A stretch of 9,080 nt of DNA from NCBI GenBank assembly GCA_014729205.1, contig WJKG01000389.1, positions 1-9,080 on the forward strand, given 5' to 3'. Shown here piece by piece: positions 1 through 6,327 of the stretch (positions are counted from its first letter, which is position 1; each line of letters opens with the position of its first letter). This DNA comes from a candidate division GN15 bacterium (lineage in GTDB: Bacteria; Zixibacteria; MSB-5A5; GN15; FEB-12). A program made the position numbers and the translations under genes. The notes beneath the pieces are model-generated. The model was not told the origin of the DNA. It searched no databases and saw only the letters and a list, made by a program, of their open reading frames with translations.

Positions 1-1226
1 CCCTTGGTCTCCTCGGTCTGGAGGTCTTCCGGACCGGAAACCCAGGCACCAGAGGCGCCGGAGTGCGAACCGATGAAGTACGGCTCGGCAGCAGCGATCT
101 CAGAGGACTTCTTCTCGGGCTCGACGTTGCTGGCGGCCCAGAGGACGGCCTGCGAGATGGTCATATCCAGGAAGTCTTCCCAGGCTTCAGCTTCGAGCTC
201 TTTGAGTTTCTTCTTGGCGGCCTTCTCATCGCCGGCTTCCGAAGCGATCTTCTGGATAGCTTCTTCAGTGCGCATGAAGATCGGGCCCTTGCCTTCCATC
301 ACATCGAGCATACCCAGCCAGTTACGGAGGTTAGCCGGAATCGGCTTAACCAGACCATACGGCTTCCAGTTCTCGAGCTCATCGCGACGCTCGACCATGT
401 AGCTGCCACCCTGGGAGTTGGTCGCCTGCGACTTGAACAGCAGGAACCAGGCCCCGACCGGACCATAGGCGTCCTTGAAGCGGACCGGGATGAAGCGGAC
501 TTCCTGGGAAGTCATCTCAGCGCCGGCGCGCAGGGTGAAGTAGGTCGAAGAACCGGAGTTCCACGGCGGGTACCAGGCACGACCCAGACCCTCACCGGAG
601 GAACGCGGCTTGAAGACGTGAACAGCGCCACCCATACCGACCATGACGGCCTTGGCACGGAAGACGTAGAACTTGTTCTCGCGAGTGCTGAAACCTACAG
701 CGCCGGCAATGCGATCACCATCAAGCAGCGGCTCGGTGATGAAGATGCGCTCGAAGTACTCGCCACCGATCTCGGCCAGAGCGTTCTTGGCGGCCTCGGC
801 GACGATCACCTTGTAGGATTCACCGTTGATCATGAGCTGCCAGCGACCTTCGTGGACGTAGCCGCCTTCGGCATCCTTCCAGATCGGCAGTCCCCACTTC
901 TCGAACAGGTGGACCGTGGAGTCCACGTGTCGAGCGATGTTGGCGACGAGATCTTCACGAATGACGCCCATGAGGTCCTGACGGACGTAATCGACGTAGT
1001 CGCGGACCGTGTTTTTACCTTCGGTCAGGCCGACATACTGGTTGATCGCGGACAGGCCCATGGCCACCGCACCGGAGCGGTCCATGGCAGCCTTGTCGAT
1101 CAAGGTCACCTTCAGACCGTTCTTCTTGGCCCAGTACGAGGCTTCCACCGCCGCACCGCAGGCCGACATACCACCACCGAGAATCAGAAGATCAGTGGTG
1201 ACTTCAACTGTTTCAAAGTTTTCCAT
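1..1226 (-). CDS. aprA: Adenylylsulfate (APS) reductase alpha subunit, C-terminus cut off by window edge
   Basis: Flavoprotein subunit of dissimilatory APS reductase, which reduces APS to sulfite and AMP in the cytoplasm. The first 408 codons are present; the family is usually somewhat over 600 residues, so about a third lies beyond the left edge. Seen: an FAD-binding Rossmann start at residues 13-25 (LLILGGGMSACGA), the block SGAVAMGLSAINQ that forms the flavin/substrate pocket in this family, the EVRFIPVRFKDAYGPVGAWF block, and near the edge GSHSGASGAWVSGPEDL, whose His probably matches the family's active-site His. Start chosen at ATG 1226-1224, preceded by GGAAGGGAAG as ribosome binding site. 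It lies 20 bp after aprB and is surely cotranscribed. Family membership is certain; the reductive direction is inferred from sat and qmoC nearby. Confidence 0.97.
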   Translation of the reverse strand, partial: MENFETVEVTTDLLILGGGMSACGAAVEASYWAKKNGLKVTLIDKAAMDRSGAVAMGLSAINQYVGLTEGKNTVRDYVDYVRQDLMGVIREDLVANIARHVDSTVHLFEKWGLPIWKDAEGGYVHEGRWQLMINGESYKVIVAEAAKNALAEIGGEYFERIFITEPLLDGDRIAGAVGFSTRENKFYVFRAKAVMVGMGGAVHVFKPRSSGEGLGRAWYPPWNSGSSTYFTLRAGAEMTSQEVRFIPVRFKDAYGPVGAWFLLFKSQATNSQGGSYMVERRDELENWKPYGLVKPIPANLRNWLGMLDVMEGKGPIFMRTEEAIQKIASEAGDEKAAKKKLKELEAEAWEDFLDMTISQAVLWAASNVEPEKKSSEIAAAEPYFIGSHSGASGAWVSGPEDLQTEETK

Positions 1227-1246
1227 TGTAAGTCTTCCCTTCCGAT

Positions 1247-1687
1247 TTACTTGATGGTGAACAGTTCGTCCAGTTTCAGAGCCTCAGGCTCCTGGGCCAA
1301 CACTTCACTGTTCAGATCATCATGAGCAGTGCTGTAACCACCACTCGGAACAGCCTTACCCTCTTCCGTAGTGCGGATCGGGAACTTGAAGCGTTTGAGC
1401 ATTCCGTTGCGGAACTTCACCGTCCACATGATGGCGTCGGTGGAGCGCATCGGCGTCACGTTCGCACCCATCGGTACGAAGTCAGCGTAACCACGAACCT
1501 CAATAGCCTGCACCGGGCAAATCTTAACGCAACTGTAGCATTCCCAGCACATCTCGGGCTCCTGGTTGTACGCCTTCATGGAGTCCCTGTTGAGGACCAT
1601 AAGGTCGTTGGGGCAGATATACTGGCAGGCAGTTTTGTCCAGTGCCTTGCACCCATCGCACTTTTCAGGGTTCACAAAACTCGGCAT
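1247..1687 (-). CDS. aprB: Adenylylsulfate (APS) reductase beta subunit (ferredoxin-like)
   Basis: Iron-sulfur subunit of APS reductase; it carries electrons to the FAD of AprA. The protein has 146 residues, the normal size. Eight cysteines for two [4Fe-4S] clusters are visible: C10, C13, C21, C25 and C47, C50, C53, C57, both runs ending in CP. Trp48, inside C-W-E-C, matches the tryptophan known in AprB to lie between the near cluster and the flavin. The C-terminal tail (about residues 75-146) has the family pattern that wraps around AprA (MWTVKFRNGMLKRFKFPIRT). The start ATG at 1687-1685 follows a perfect TAAGGAGG five bases upstream. It sits 59 bp downstream of sat and 20 bp upstream of aprA on the same strand, an sat-aprB-aprA operon. 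A small inverted repeat lies just before its ribosome binding site. Confidence 0.98.
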   Translation of the reverse strand: MPSFVNPEKCDGCKALDKTACQYICPNDLMVLNRDSMKAYNQEPEMCWECYSCVKICPVQAIEVRGYADFVPMGANVTPMRSTDAIMWTVKFRNGMLKRFKFPIRTTEEGKAVPSGGYSTAHDDLNSEVLAQEPEALKLDELFTIK

Positions 1688-1699
1688 TTCGGCCTCCTT

Positions 1700-1727
1700 A
1701 ACATGATGCTTGAGACAATCTCATGTT
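1700..1727 (-). repeat. Inverted repeat in the sat-aprB gap, abutting the aprB ribosome binding site
   Basis: AACATGA (1700-1706) and TCATGTT (1721-1727) are perfect 7-bp complements around a 14-base loop. An alternative, overlapping small hairpin TGAGA-TTG-TCTCA lies within the same stretch on the minus strand. The outer stem touches the first base of the aprB TAAGGAGG. There is no U-tract, so it is not a terminator. It could influence mRNA processing or aprB translation relative to sat; this is inference. Confidence 0.4.
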
Positions 1728-1746
1728 GTCTTCCGTGTATTGCCAT

Positions 1747-2982
1747 TTACTTCTTAATTTTCTTCTCAGCATCGCCACTGGCGTGACCATGCATCTTCAC
1801 TTCGACCTTCTCGTCATCCTTCAGGCCACCGTAGTACTCACGGAGGATCTTGAGGACTTCGGGACGGCTGAATTCGGCCGGCACCTCGCCACCCTCGCTG
1901 AGAGCCTTGCGCAGGGCGGTACCGGACAGGAACAGGCGGTCTTCTTTGCCGTGCGGGCAGGTCTTCATCGACGCCATACCTTCGCACTTGTAGCAGTAGA
2001 AGGTCCAGTCGATCGGCAACGGCCGGCATTCCAGAGCGCCATCCCAGAGCTCGTTGAAGATGTTCTGCGCATCGAACGGTCCGTAGTAGTCACCAACGCC
2101 GGCGTGGTCGCGGCCGATAATCATGTGCGTGCAGCCGAAGTTCTGACGGAACACGGCGTGCAGCAGACCTTCGCGAGGACCAGCGTAGCGCATGTCCAGC
2201 GGGTAGCCGCCGGTGACGACACGGTTCTTATCGAAGTACAGCTCGACCAGGGTGTTGATGCACTGCACGCGCGTATCAGCCGGAATATCGCCGGGTTTCA
2301 GCTTACCGACCAACTGGTGGATGAACAGGCCATCGGACACCTCGACCGCGATCTTGGCCAGATATTCGTGCGACCGGTGCATCGGGTTGCGCAGCTGCAG
2401 CGCGGCAACCTTCTTCCAGCCCTTCTCGGCGAAGATCTTGCGGCTCTCGGCGGGGCGCATGTACAGCTCGCCGAAATCCTTCGGGAAGTAGGACTCGCTG
2501 ACAACCTTGACCGGTCCGGCCAGGTTCCAGTCCTTCTGGGCCTTGACCATCTTGACGCCAGGGTGGTCATCCTCAGTGGTCCCGTAGACATTCAGGCACT
2601 CGAAGTCTTTGTCGATCTGGTAGCATTCCTGCACCATCATCGTGCCCATAATCTCTTCGGTCTCGCCGGAGACAAGACAGATCTCGGTGCCCGGATCGAC
2701 CTTTTCGTCGTGAGACAGAGTGATCGGGATCGGCCAGAAGATGCCATTGGCCATCTTCATATCCTTGCAGACACCCTTCCAGTCGGCTTCGTTCATGAAA
2801 CCATCCAGCGGTGTGAAGCCACCGATTCCCAGCATGATCAAGTCGCCCGTCTCACGGGTGGTCATAACCACCTTGGGCATGCCCTCGGCACGCTTGAGCT
2901 CTTCTTCACGCTCCTTGCCTTCCAGCAGGAGGATCTTCAGCTCGGGACTCCCATGTGGGGAGATAAGTTCGGAATTACTCAT
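1747..2982 (-). CDS. sat: Sulfate adenylyltransferase (ATP sulfurylase)
   Basis: Activates sulfate with ATP to adenosine 5'-phosphosulfate and pyrophosphate, the first cytoplasmic step of sulfate respiration. The 411-residue protein has the usual length of the single-domain bacterial/archaeal enzyme without an APS-kinase domain. Motifs seen: QLRNPMHRSHE at 196-206 (the QxRNPxHxxH nucleotide-binding motif), GRDHAGVG at 290-297, a zinc site C330-x2-C333-x8-C342-x-H344 typical of sulfate-reducer Sat, and SGTALR at 353-358. The C-terminus is a short charged Lys-rich tail. Start ATG 2982-2980 is preceded by GGGAAAAG, a modest ribosome binding site; the N-terminal MSNSELISPHG is typical of the family. 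It is the first gene of sat-aprB-aprA and faces a 741-bp divergent region holding its promoter and two operator-like sites. Confidence 0.98.
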   Translation of the reverse strand: MSNSELISPHGSPELKILLLEGKEREEELKRAEGMPKVVMTTRETGDLIMLGIGGFTPLDGFMNEADWKGVCKDMKMANGIFWPIPITLSHDEKVDPGTEICLVSGETEEIMGTMMVQECYQIDKDFECLNVYGTTEDDHPGVKMVKAQKDWNLAGPVKVVSESYFPKDFGELYMRPAESRKIFAEKGWKKVAALQLRNPMHRSHEYLAKIAVEVSDGLFIHQLVGKLKPGDIPADTRVQCINTLVELYFDKNRVVTGGYPLDMRYAGPREGLLHAVFRQNFGCTHMIIGRDHAGVGDYYGPFDAQNIFNELWDGALECRPLPIDWTFYCYKCEGMASMKTCPHGKEDRLFLSGTALRKALSEGGEVPAEFSRPEVLKILREYYGGLKDDEKVEVKMHGHASGDAEKKIKK

Positions 2983-3059
2983 AGATTCTTTTCCCAGTGT
3001 TTACGAGTAACGTTTATCTGAATCATTCTACACTTCTTATCGACAAAATCGCCAGAATC

Positions 3060-3077
3060 ATGTGACTTTTTTCACAA
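3060..3077. promoter_or_regulatory. Operator-like palindrome, sat leader copy
   Basis: Plus-strand sequence ATGTGACTTTTTTCACAA. Its core TGTGA-N6-TCACA is a perfect palindrome. It closely resembles the Rex consensus TTGTGAANNNNTTCACAA and equally the CRP-type TGTGA-N6-TCACA. It lies downstream of the proposed sat start site, inside the untranslated leader (about +63), where bound protein could block elongating polymerase. Two near-identical copies lie at 3139-3156 and 3595-3612. Rex is reported to bind upstream of sat in Desulfovibrio, which favours Rex, but the regulator is not encoded in this window. Confidence 0.7.
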
Positions 3078-3137
3078 AGGGCCTTAGATACTCAGCGGCT
3101 CCAAGGCAGCCGCCTGACCCTACTATCGATTCGGCAG

Positions 3138-3166
3138 AATGTAACTTTTTTCACAAGCCCTGTCAA
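3138..3166 (-). promoter_or_regulatory. Promoter of sat-aprBA (sigma70 type)
   Basis: Read on the minus strand: -35 TTGACA (3166-3161, perfect match), 17-base spacer, -10 TACATT (3143-3138, 4 of 6). The start of transcription would be near 3131, giving an untranslated leader of about 148 bases before sat. The spacer contains most of the operator-like site 3139-3156, so a protein bound there would exclude polymerase. Upstream of the -35 are A-tracts on this strand that could act as an UP element. No start-site data are available; the call rests on element match, spacing and position. Confidence 0.65.
3139..3156. promoter_or_regulatory. Operator-like site inside the sat promoter
   Basis: Plus-strand sequence ATGTAACTTTTTTCACAA, differing at one base from the copy at 3060-3077 (GTAAC instead of GTGAC). 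It fills the spacer and overlaps the -10 element of the sat promoter, the classical geometry of a repressor operator. The half-site TTGTGAA (minus strand) matches the Rex consensus fully; the other half is degenerate. Confidence 0.68.
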
Positions 3167-3179
3167 GCCCGACAGATCG

Positions 3180-3225
3180 TTTTTTTGGGCTTTTTTTAGC
3201 CGAACGAGCTCTTTTTAGCGATTTT
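3180..3225. promoter_or_regulatory. Phased A/T tracts upstream of the sat promoter
   Basis: Four T-runs on the plus strand (A-runs when read in the sat direction): 3180-3186, 3191-3197, 3212-3216 and 3222-3225. Their centres are separated by about 11, 20 and 9.5 bases, close to whole helical turns. Such phasing is expected to bend DNA, and the nearest tracts sit where an UP element contacts the polymerase alpha subunit (roughly -50 to -65 from the proposed sat start). Function is inferred. Confidence 0.45.
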
Positions 3226-3594
3226 CAAGCCCCTGCCCTGCAGGTCCTTAGATGTGGGTAACATTTGCCCGCTGAAAGCATTATCAGAACGACGCTCAAG
3301 AATCGGAGAATGCCCACGTTTTCATGAAGATATGAGATTCTGGGACCCTAACTACCCGCCTCCTGGCCCCAGGGTAGTCGGCGTGTTGGAGGATGACTGA
3401 GGTTCCTCTGAACCTGCCCAATTGGTCAGGTATTTGACATGCCGGTAAATACCGATCACGCCAAGCGATTGGTTAGCAATGATATGCTTGTGATCGAAAA
3501 GATGCCTACGAAATTTACGGTGTCTTTCACGCCGATATTGGGCCCTCCCCATAGTTACCAAATGGAGAGATTGATGGAGAATTCATGGGCTACA
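3226..3594. other. Unassigned part of the divergent intergenic region
   Basis: About 370 bases between the sat promoter region and the qmoC promoter, without a recognisable gene, RNA or repeat. A plus-strand reading frame of 53 codons (ATG 3439 to TGA 3600) and a 22-codon one (ATG 3332 to TGA 3400) exist. Both lack a convincing ribosome binding site, and the third-position composition of the longer is less GC-rich than the neighbouring genes. A minus-strand frame covers 3352-3561 but is rich in Arg and His and looks non-coding. I see no support for a real gene, though a small regulatory RNA cannot be excluded. Confidence 0.5.
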
Positions 3595-3612
3595 TTGTGA
3601 AAAAAGTAACAA
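3595..3612. promoter_or_regulatory. Operator-like site upstream of the qmoC promoter
   Basis: Plus-strand TTGTGAAAAAAGTAACAA, the third copy of the element found twice before sat, here in the opposite orientation so that in each case TTGTGA is distal to the gene. It ends seven bases before the -35 element of the qmoC promoter, with its centre near -52 from the proposed start. This position differs from the spacer-overlapping copy at sat, so the effect on qmoC (repression by crowding the alpha-subunit contact, or activation) is not certain. Confidence 0.68.
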
Positions 3613-3619
3613 AAAAGGC

Positions 3620-3649
3620 TTGACAATTTTGCGGATGGCAAGATATACT
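3620..3649 (+). promoter_or_regulatory. Promoter of the qmoC operon (sigma70 type)
   Basis: -35 TTGACA (3620-3625, perfect), 18-base spacer, -10 TATACT (3644-3649, 5 of 6). Start of transcription is predicted near 3656, leaving a leader of about 68 bases. Two A6 runs centred near 3603 and 3613 (one turn apart) lie just upstream and may strengthen it as an UP element. The leader contains the GC palindromes GCGGCCGC and GGGGCCCC, for which I see no function. Confidence 0.72.
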
Positions 3650-3723
3650 CAGATGATTAATAGCGATGACTTGTGGCGGCCGCTGGGGCCCCGTAAGCCT
3701 ATGAAATGAAAGGAGAAGGCAGT

Positions 3724-4971
3724 ATGGCCCAAGCTGGTTTTCAGGAGCCTGATCTCGGTTTCATTCGCGATGTCAAACAAGCCGGTGGTAACACCCTGAA
3801 GAACTGCTATCAGTGTGCGACCTGCTCGGTTGTATGTAACCTCTCCCCGGCCGATAAGCCCTTTCCCCGAAAGGAAATGATCTGGGCGCAGTGGGGCCAG
3901 AAGGACCGATTGCTGAGCGACCCCGATGTGTGGCTGTGTCATCAGTGTAACGACTGCACGACATACTGCCCTCGGGGAGCACGTCCCGGCGACGTTCTGG
4001 CGGCCGTCCGGTCATATGCCTACAAGACCTACGCGTTCCCGCGTTTCATGGGTAAGGCCCTGGCCTCACCGAGAGCGTTGCCGCTGTTGATCGGTGTTCC
4101 ATTGATTATAATGCTGGCGCTGATCTACCTCACGGCGCCGGTTGGCCCGGACGGTCAGTACATCTTTATGACCAGCGATGTGATAGACTTCAACCTGTTC
4201 CTTCCGCACAGCACGGTCGATGCCTTCTTCGTGTTTGGCAATGTACTCATCTTTCTCTTTGCGGCAATAGGGTTTGCGCGATTCTGGACGGCATTGAAAC
4301 GCGACGGTGCCCCGGCACAAATGAGTTTTGTGTCGGCGCTGACTGGCACGATAAAGGAGATTCTCTCGCACACCAAGTTCCGTGATTGCGGGGCCAATCG
4401 ACCGCGAGCAGTAGGGCATATGCTTCTTTTGTTCGGGTTCATTGGCGCCATGATCACGACCGGCCTGGTGTTGCTGTTTGTTTTCATCCCGCATTATTTC
4501 GAGAGCTGGTTCGGTTCGGATATCCCTGCCTGGGCTATCCAGTTTACGGCTCTTCCTTTCGATCTTCCTCATCCCATCAAGGTCCTTGGTGCCGTCAGTG
4601 GTGTGGCACTATTGATAGGCAGCCTGATGCTGTTGTATCGTCGGTGGACCGATGCGGATTCAGTGGGAGCCAATGGTTACGCCGATCATCTGTTTCTGTA
4701 TGTGATATTCATAACCGGTCTTACCGGAATGCTGGCCTGGCTGAGTCGATACCTCGGCGCGCCGATGCTTTCTTATGTCATCTACTTTGTGCATATCCTG
4801 GCGGTTTACTTCCTGCTTTGGTATATGCCGTATTCCAAGTTCGCGCACATGATTTACCGCACCCTTGCCCTTGTCCGAGCCCGACAGATCGGCCGTCAGG
4901 CACGCGAGTTACCCGAGGGCGCCCGGCAGGTACAGGCTGAGGCCCGTCCGCCGGCAAGCATGGCGAGTTAG
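3724..4971 (+). CDS. qmoC: QmoC: membrane subunit of quinone-interacting oxidoreductase (HdrC-HdrE-like fusion)
   Basis: QmoC takes electrons from menaquinol in the membrane and passes them through its Fe-S domain towards QmoAB and APS reductase. The 415-residue protein has an N-terminal HdrC-like domain with two [4Fe-4S] motifs, C28-x2-C31-x2-C34-x3-C38 and C72-x2-C75-x2-C78-x3-C82. A cytochrome-b-like membrane domain follows, with about six helices (roughly 119-137, 167-185, 231-255, 286-305, 323-340, 350-368). His232, His283, His322, His357 and His375 are candidate heme ligands. Start chosen at ATG 3724 because AAGGAGAAGG precedes it at proper spacing; an in-frame ATG at 3706 lies before that site and is unlikely. 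No qmoA or qmoB lies beside it, which is unusual. It could instead serve a related HdrABC-type partner. The stop is six bases before the transporter gene. Confidence 0.9.
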   Translation: MAQAGFQEPDLGFIRDVKQAGGNTLKNCYQCATCSVVCNLSPADKPFPRKEMIWAQWGQKDRLLSDPDVWLCHQCNDCTTYCPRGARPGDVLAAVRSYAYKTYAFPRFMGKALASPRALPLLIGVPLIIMLALIYLTAPVGPDGQYIFMTSDVIDFNLFLPHSTVDAFFVFGNVLIFLFAAIGFARFWTALKRDGAPAQMSFVSALTGTIKEILSHTKFRDCGANRPRAVGHMLLLFGFIGAMITTGLVLLFVFIPHYFESWFGSDIPAWAIQFTALPFDLPHPIKVLGAVSGVALLIGSLMLLYRRWTDADSVGANGYADHLFLYVIFITGLTGMLAWLSRYLGAPMLSYVIYFVHILAVYFLLWYMPYSKFAHMIYRTLALVRARQIGRQARELPEGARQVQAEARPPASMAS

Positions 4972-4977
4972 TTATCT

Positions 4978-6327
4978 ATGAGCAACGGACTGAGCTCACT
5001 GTACAAGTCCGAAGACTGGTGGGCCGTCTGGTTCGGTGTGGTTATTTTTGCACTGACCCTGGGCGGCCTGATTTCGCGTATTCCCAAAATTGGAAGCTGG
5101 ACGGATAATCCACTCAACGCGTTCGCGTCCTTCGCCGACACCGGTGAGGTTTCCGGCAGTATCGTGCTATCGCTGCTGGGGCTCATGCTGGGACTGGGAA
5201 TCCTGACTACAATTGGCATCTCTTTCATGAAGGCGGCTCATCCCGGCCGGTATTTTGCGGGTTTTGTGGGCGTCTTTGTGCTGGCGTGTGTCGCCTACTG
5301 GATTGCGCATCAGACGAACATTAAGTACTGGGGTTTGAGCTACGCGCTCTGGGCACTGCTGGTCGGACTTCTCATCTCAAATACGGTGGGTACGCCGAAG
5401 TGGCTGCGGGCCGGAGCCCAGACCGAGCTGTTTATCAAGACAGGTCTGGTGCTGATGGGGGCCGAAGTGCTCTTTCGCAAAATCATATCTCTTGGCCCGC
5501 CCGGGCTGATGGTGGCGTGGATAGTCACACCGGTAGTGGTTGTCTTCATGTTCCAGTATGGTAAGCGCTACCTTAAGATGACCAATCTGCACCTTGTTAT
5601 CATCATCGCCGCGGCGACGTCTGTTTGCGGTGTTTCGGCCGCTATCGCCACTGCGGCGGCCTGTTGTGCGAAAAAGGAAGACCTGACGCTGGCGGTGGGG
5701 ATGACGCTGATTTTCACCGTACTGATGATGTTCTTCATGCCACTGGCTATCTCGGGGCTGGGAATGGACCCGATACTTGGCGCGGCCTGGATGGGTGGTA
5801 CGATCGATTCCACTGGTGCCGTTGTGGCGGCGGGATCTATGCTGGGCCCCGATGCCGAGAAGGTCGCCGCAGTTGTGAAAATGATCCAGAATGTGCTGAT
5901 CGGCGTGCTGGCCTTTGCGGTGGCCCTCTATTGGGTCACGGTTGTCGACCGCCAGCAGCGCCGCAAAGAGGACCCGAGTTGTGCGGCACCGAGCGCCATT
6001 GAGATCTGGCATCGTTTTCCGAAGTTCGTCCTGGGATTTGTTGGTGCCTCGCTGTTCTTCTCCTTCGTGCTGGTACCAGAAGCAAGTGGTGGCTATGAAG
6101 CTGTCGAGGCTGATTATATCAAGCCAGTAACGAAGGTCCTTCGTGGCTGGTTCTTCTGTATGGCTTTCGCGGCGATCGGTTTAGAGTCAAACTTCCGTGA
6201 TCTGGCGTCACGCATGGAGCGGGGTAAGCCTATGATCCTGTATGCGTTCGGGCAATCATTCAATCTGATACTGACCCTGCTGGTAGCCTACCTGGCCTTC
6301 ATGGTGTTCTTCCCGGGAGCTATCTAA
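4978..6327 (+). CDS. YeiH-family (UPF0324) putative sulfate exporter, membrane transporter
   Basis: A polytopic inner-membrane protein of 449 residues with about ten or more hydrophobic segments. Family hallmarks of the YeiH / conserved hypothetical 698 group are visible: LFIKTGLVLMGAEVLF (151-166), CGVSAAIA (217-224), AWMGGTIDSTGAVVAAG (270-286) and AFAAIGLESNF (396-406). It is longer than the roughly 350-residue E. coli YeiH, because of an N-terminal extension of about 110 residues carrying extra membrane spans and a soluble insert around 320-345. Members are annotated as putative sulfate exporters on thin evidence; the true substrate is not established. Here it follows qmoC by six bases with only a weak ribosome binding site (GGCGAG), suggesting translational coupling, so sulfate, sulfite or another sulfur oxyanion is a reasonable substrate guess. 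Direction of transport cannot be read from sequence. Confidence 0.88.
   Translation: MSNGLSSLYKSEDWWAVWFGVVIFALTLGGLISRIPKIGSWTDNPLNAFASFADTGEVSGSIVLSLLGLMLGLGILTTIGISFMKAAHPGRYFAGFVGVFVLACVAYWIAHQTNIKYWGLSYALWALLVGLLISNTVGTPKWLRAGAQTELFIKTGLVLMGAEVLFRKIISLGPPGLMVAWIVTPVVVVFMFQYGKRYLKMTNLHLVIIIAAATSVCGVSAAIATAAACCAKKEDLTLAVGMTLIFTVLMMFFMPLAISGLGMDPILGAAWMGGTIDSTGAVVAAGSMLGPDAEKVAAVVKMIQNVLIGVLAFAVALYWVTVVDRQQRRKEDPSCAAPSAIEIWHRFPKFVLGFVGASLFFSFVLVPEASGGYEAVEADYIKPVTKVLRGWFFCMAFAAIGLESNFRDLASRMERGKPMILYAFGQSFNLILTLLVAYLAFMVFFPGAI

Noticed and set aside
63..1325. Long plus-strand open frame of 420 codons opposite aprA
   Set aside because: Antisense shadow of aprA; the minus strand encodes a clear AprA with conserved motifs and a proper ribosome binding site.
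1723..3021. Long plus-strand open frame of 432 codons opposite sat
   Set aside because: Antisense shadow of sat caused by GC-rich codon use; no family resemblance.
3165..3197. Terminator-like AAGCCC...GGGCTT followed by T-run on the plus strand
   Set aside because: No plus-strand gene ends there; the T-runs are better explained as A-tracts upstream of the minus-strand sat promoter, and the stem is only six pairs with a 16-base loop.
3352..3561. Minus-strand 69-codon frame between sat and qmoC
   Set aside because: Arg/His-rich, low-complexity end, no good ribosome binding site and no recognisable domain.
3676..3692. GCGGCCGC and GGGGCCCC palindromes in the qmoC leader, suggestive of cloning sites
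   Set aside because: No vector sequence around them and the leader reads naturally into the ribosome binding site; GC-rich palindromes can arise by chance.
3706..3723. Upstream ATG for qmoC adding MKGEGS
   Set aside because: These codons cover the ribosome binding site AAGGAGAAGG that serves the ATG at 3724.
5377..6012. Minus-strand 211-codon frame opposite the transporter gene
   Set aside because: Shadow frame; His/Arg/Gln-rich composition is typical of antisense translation of a membrane protein gene.
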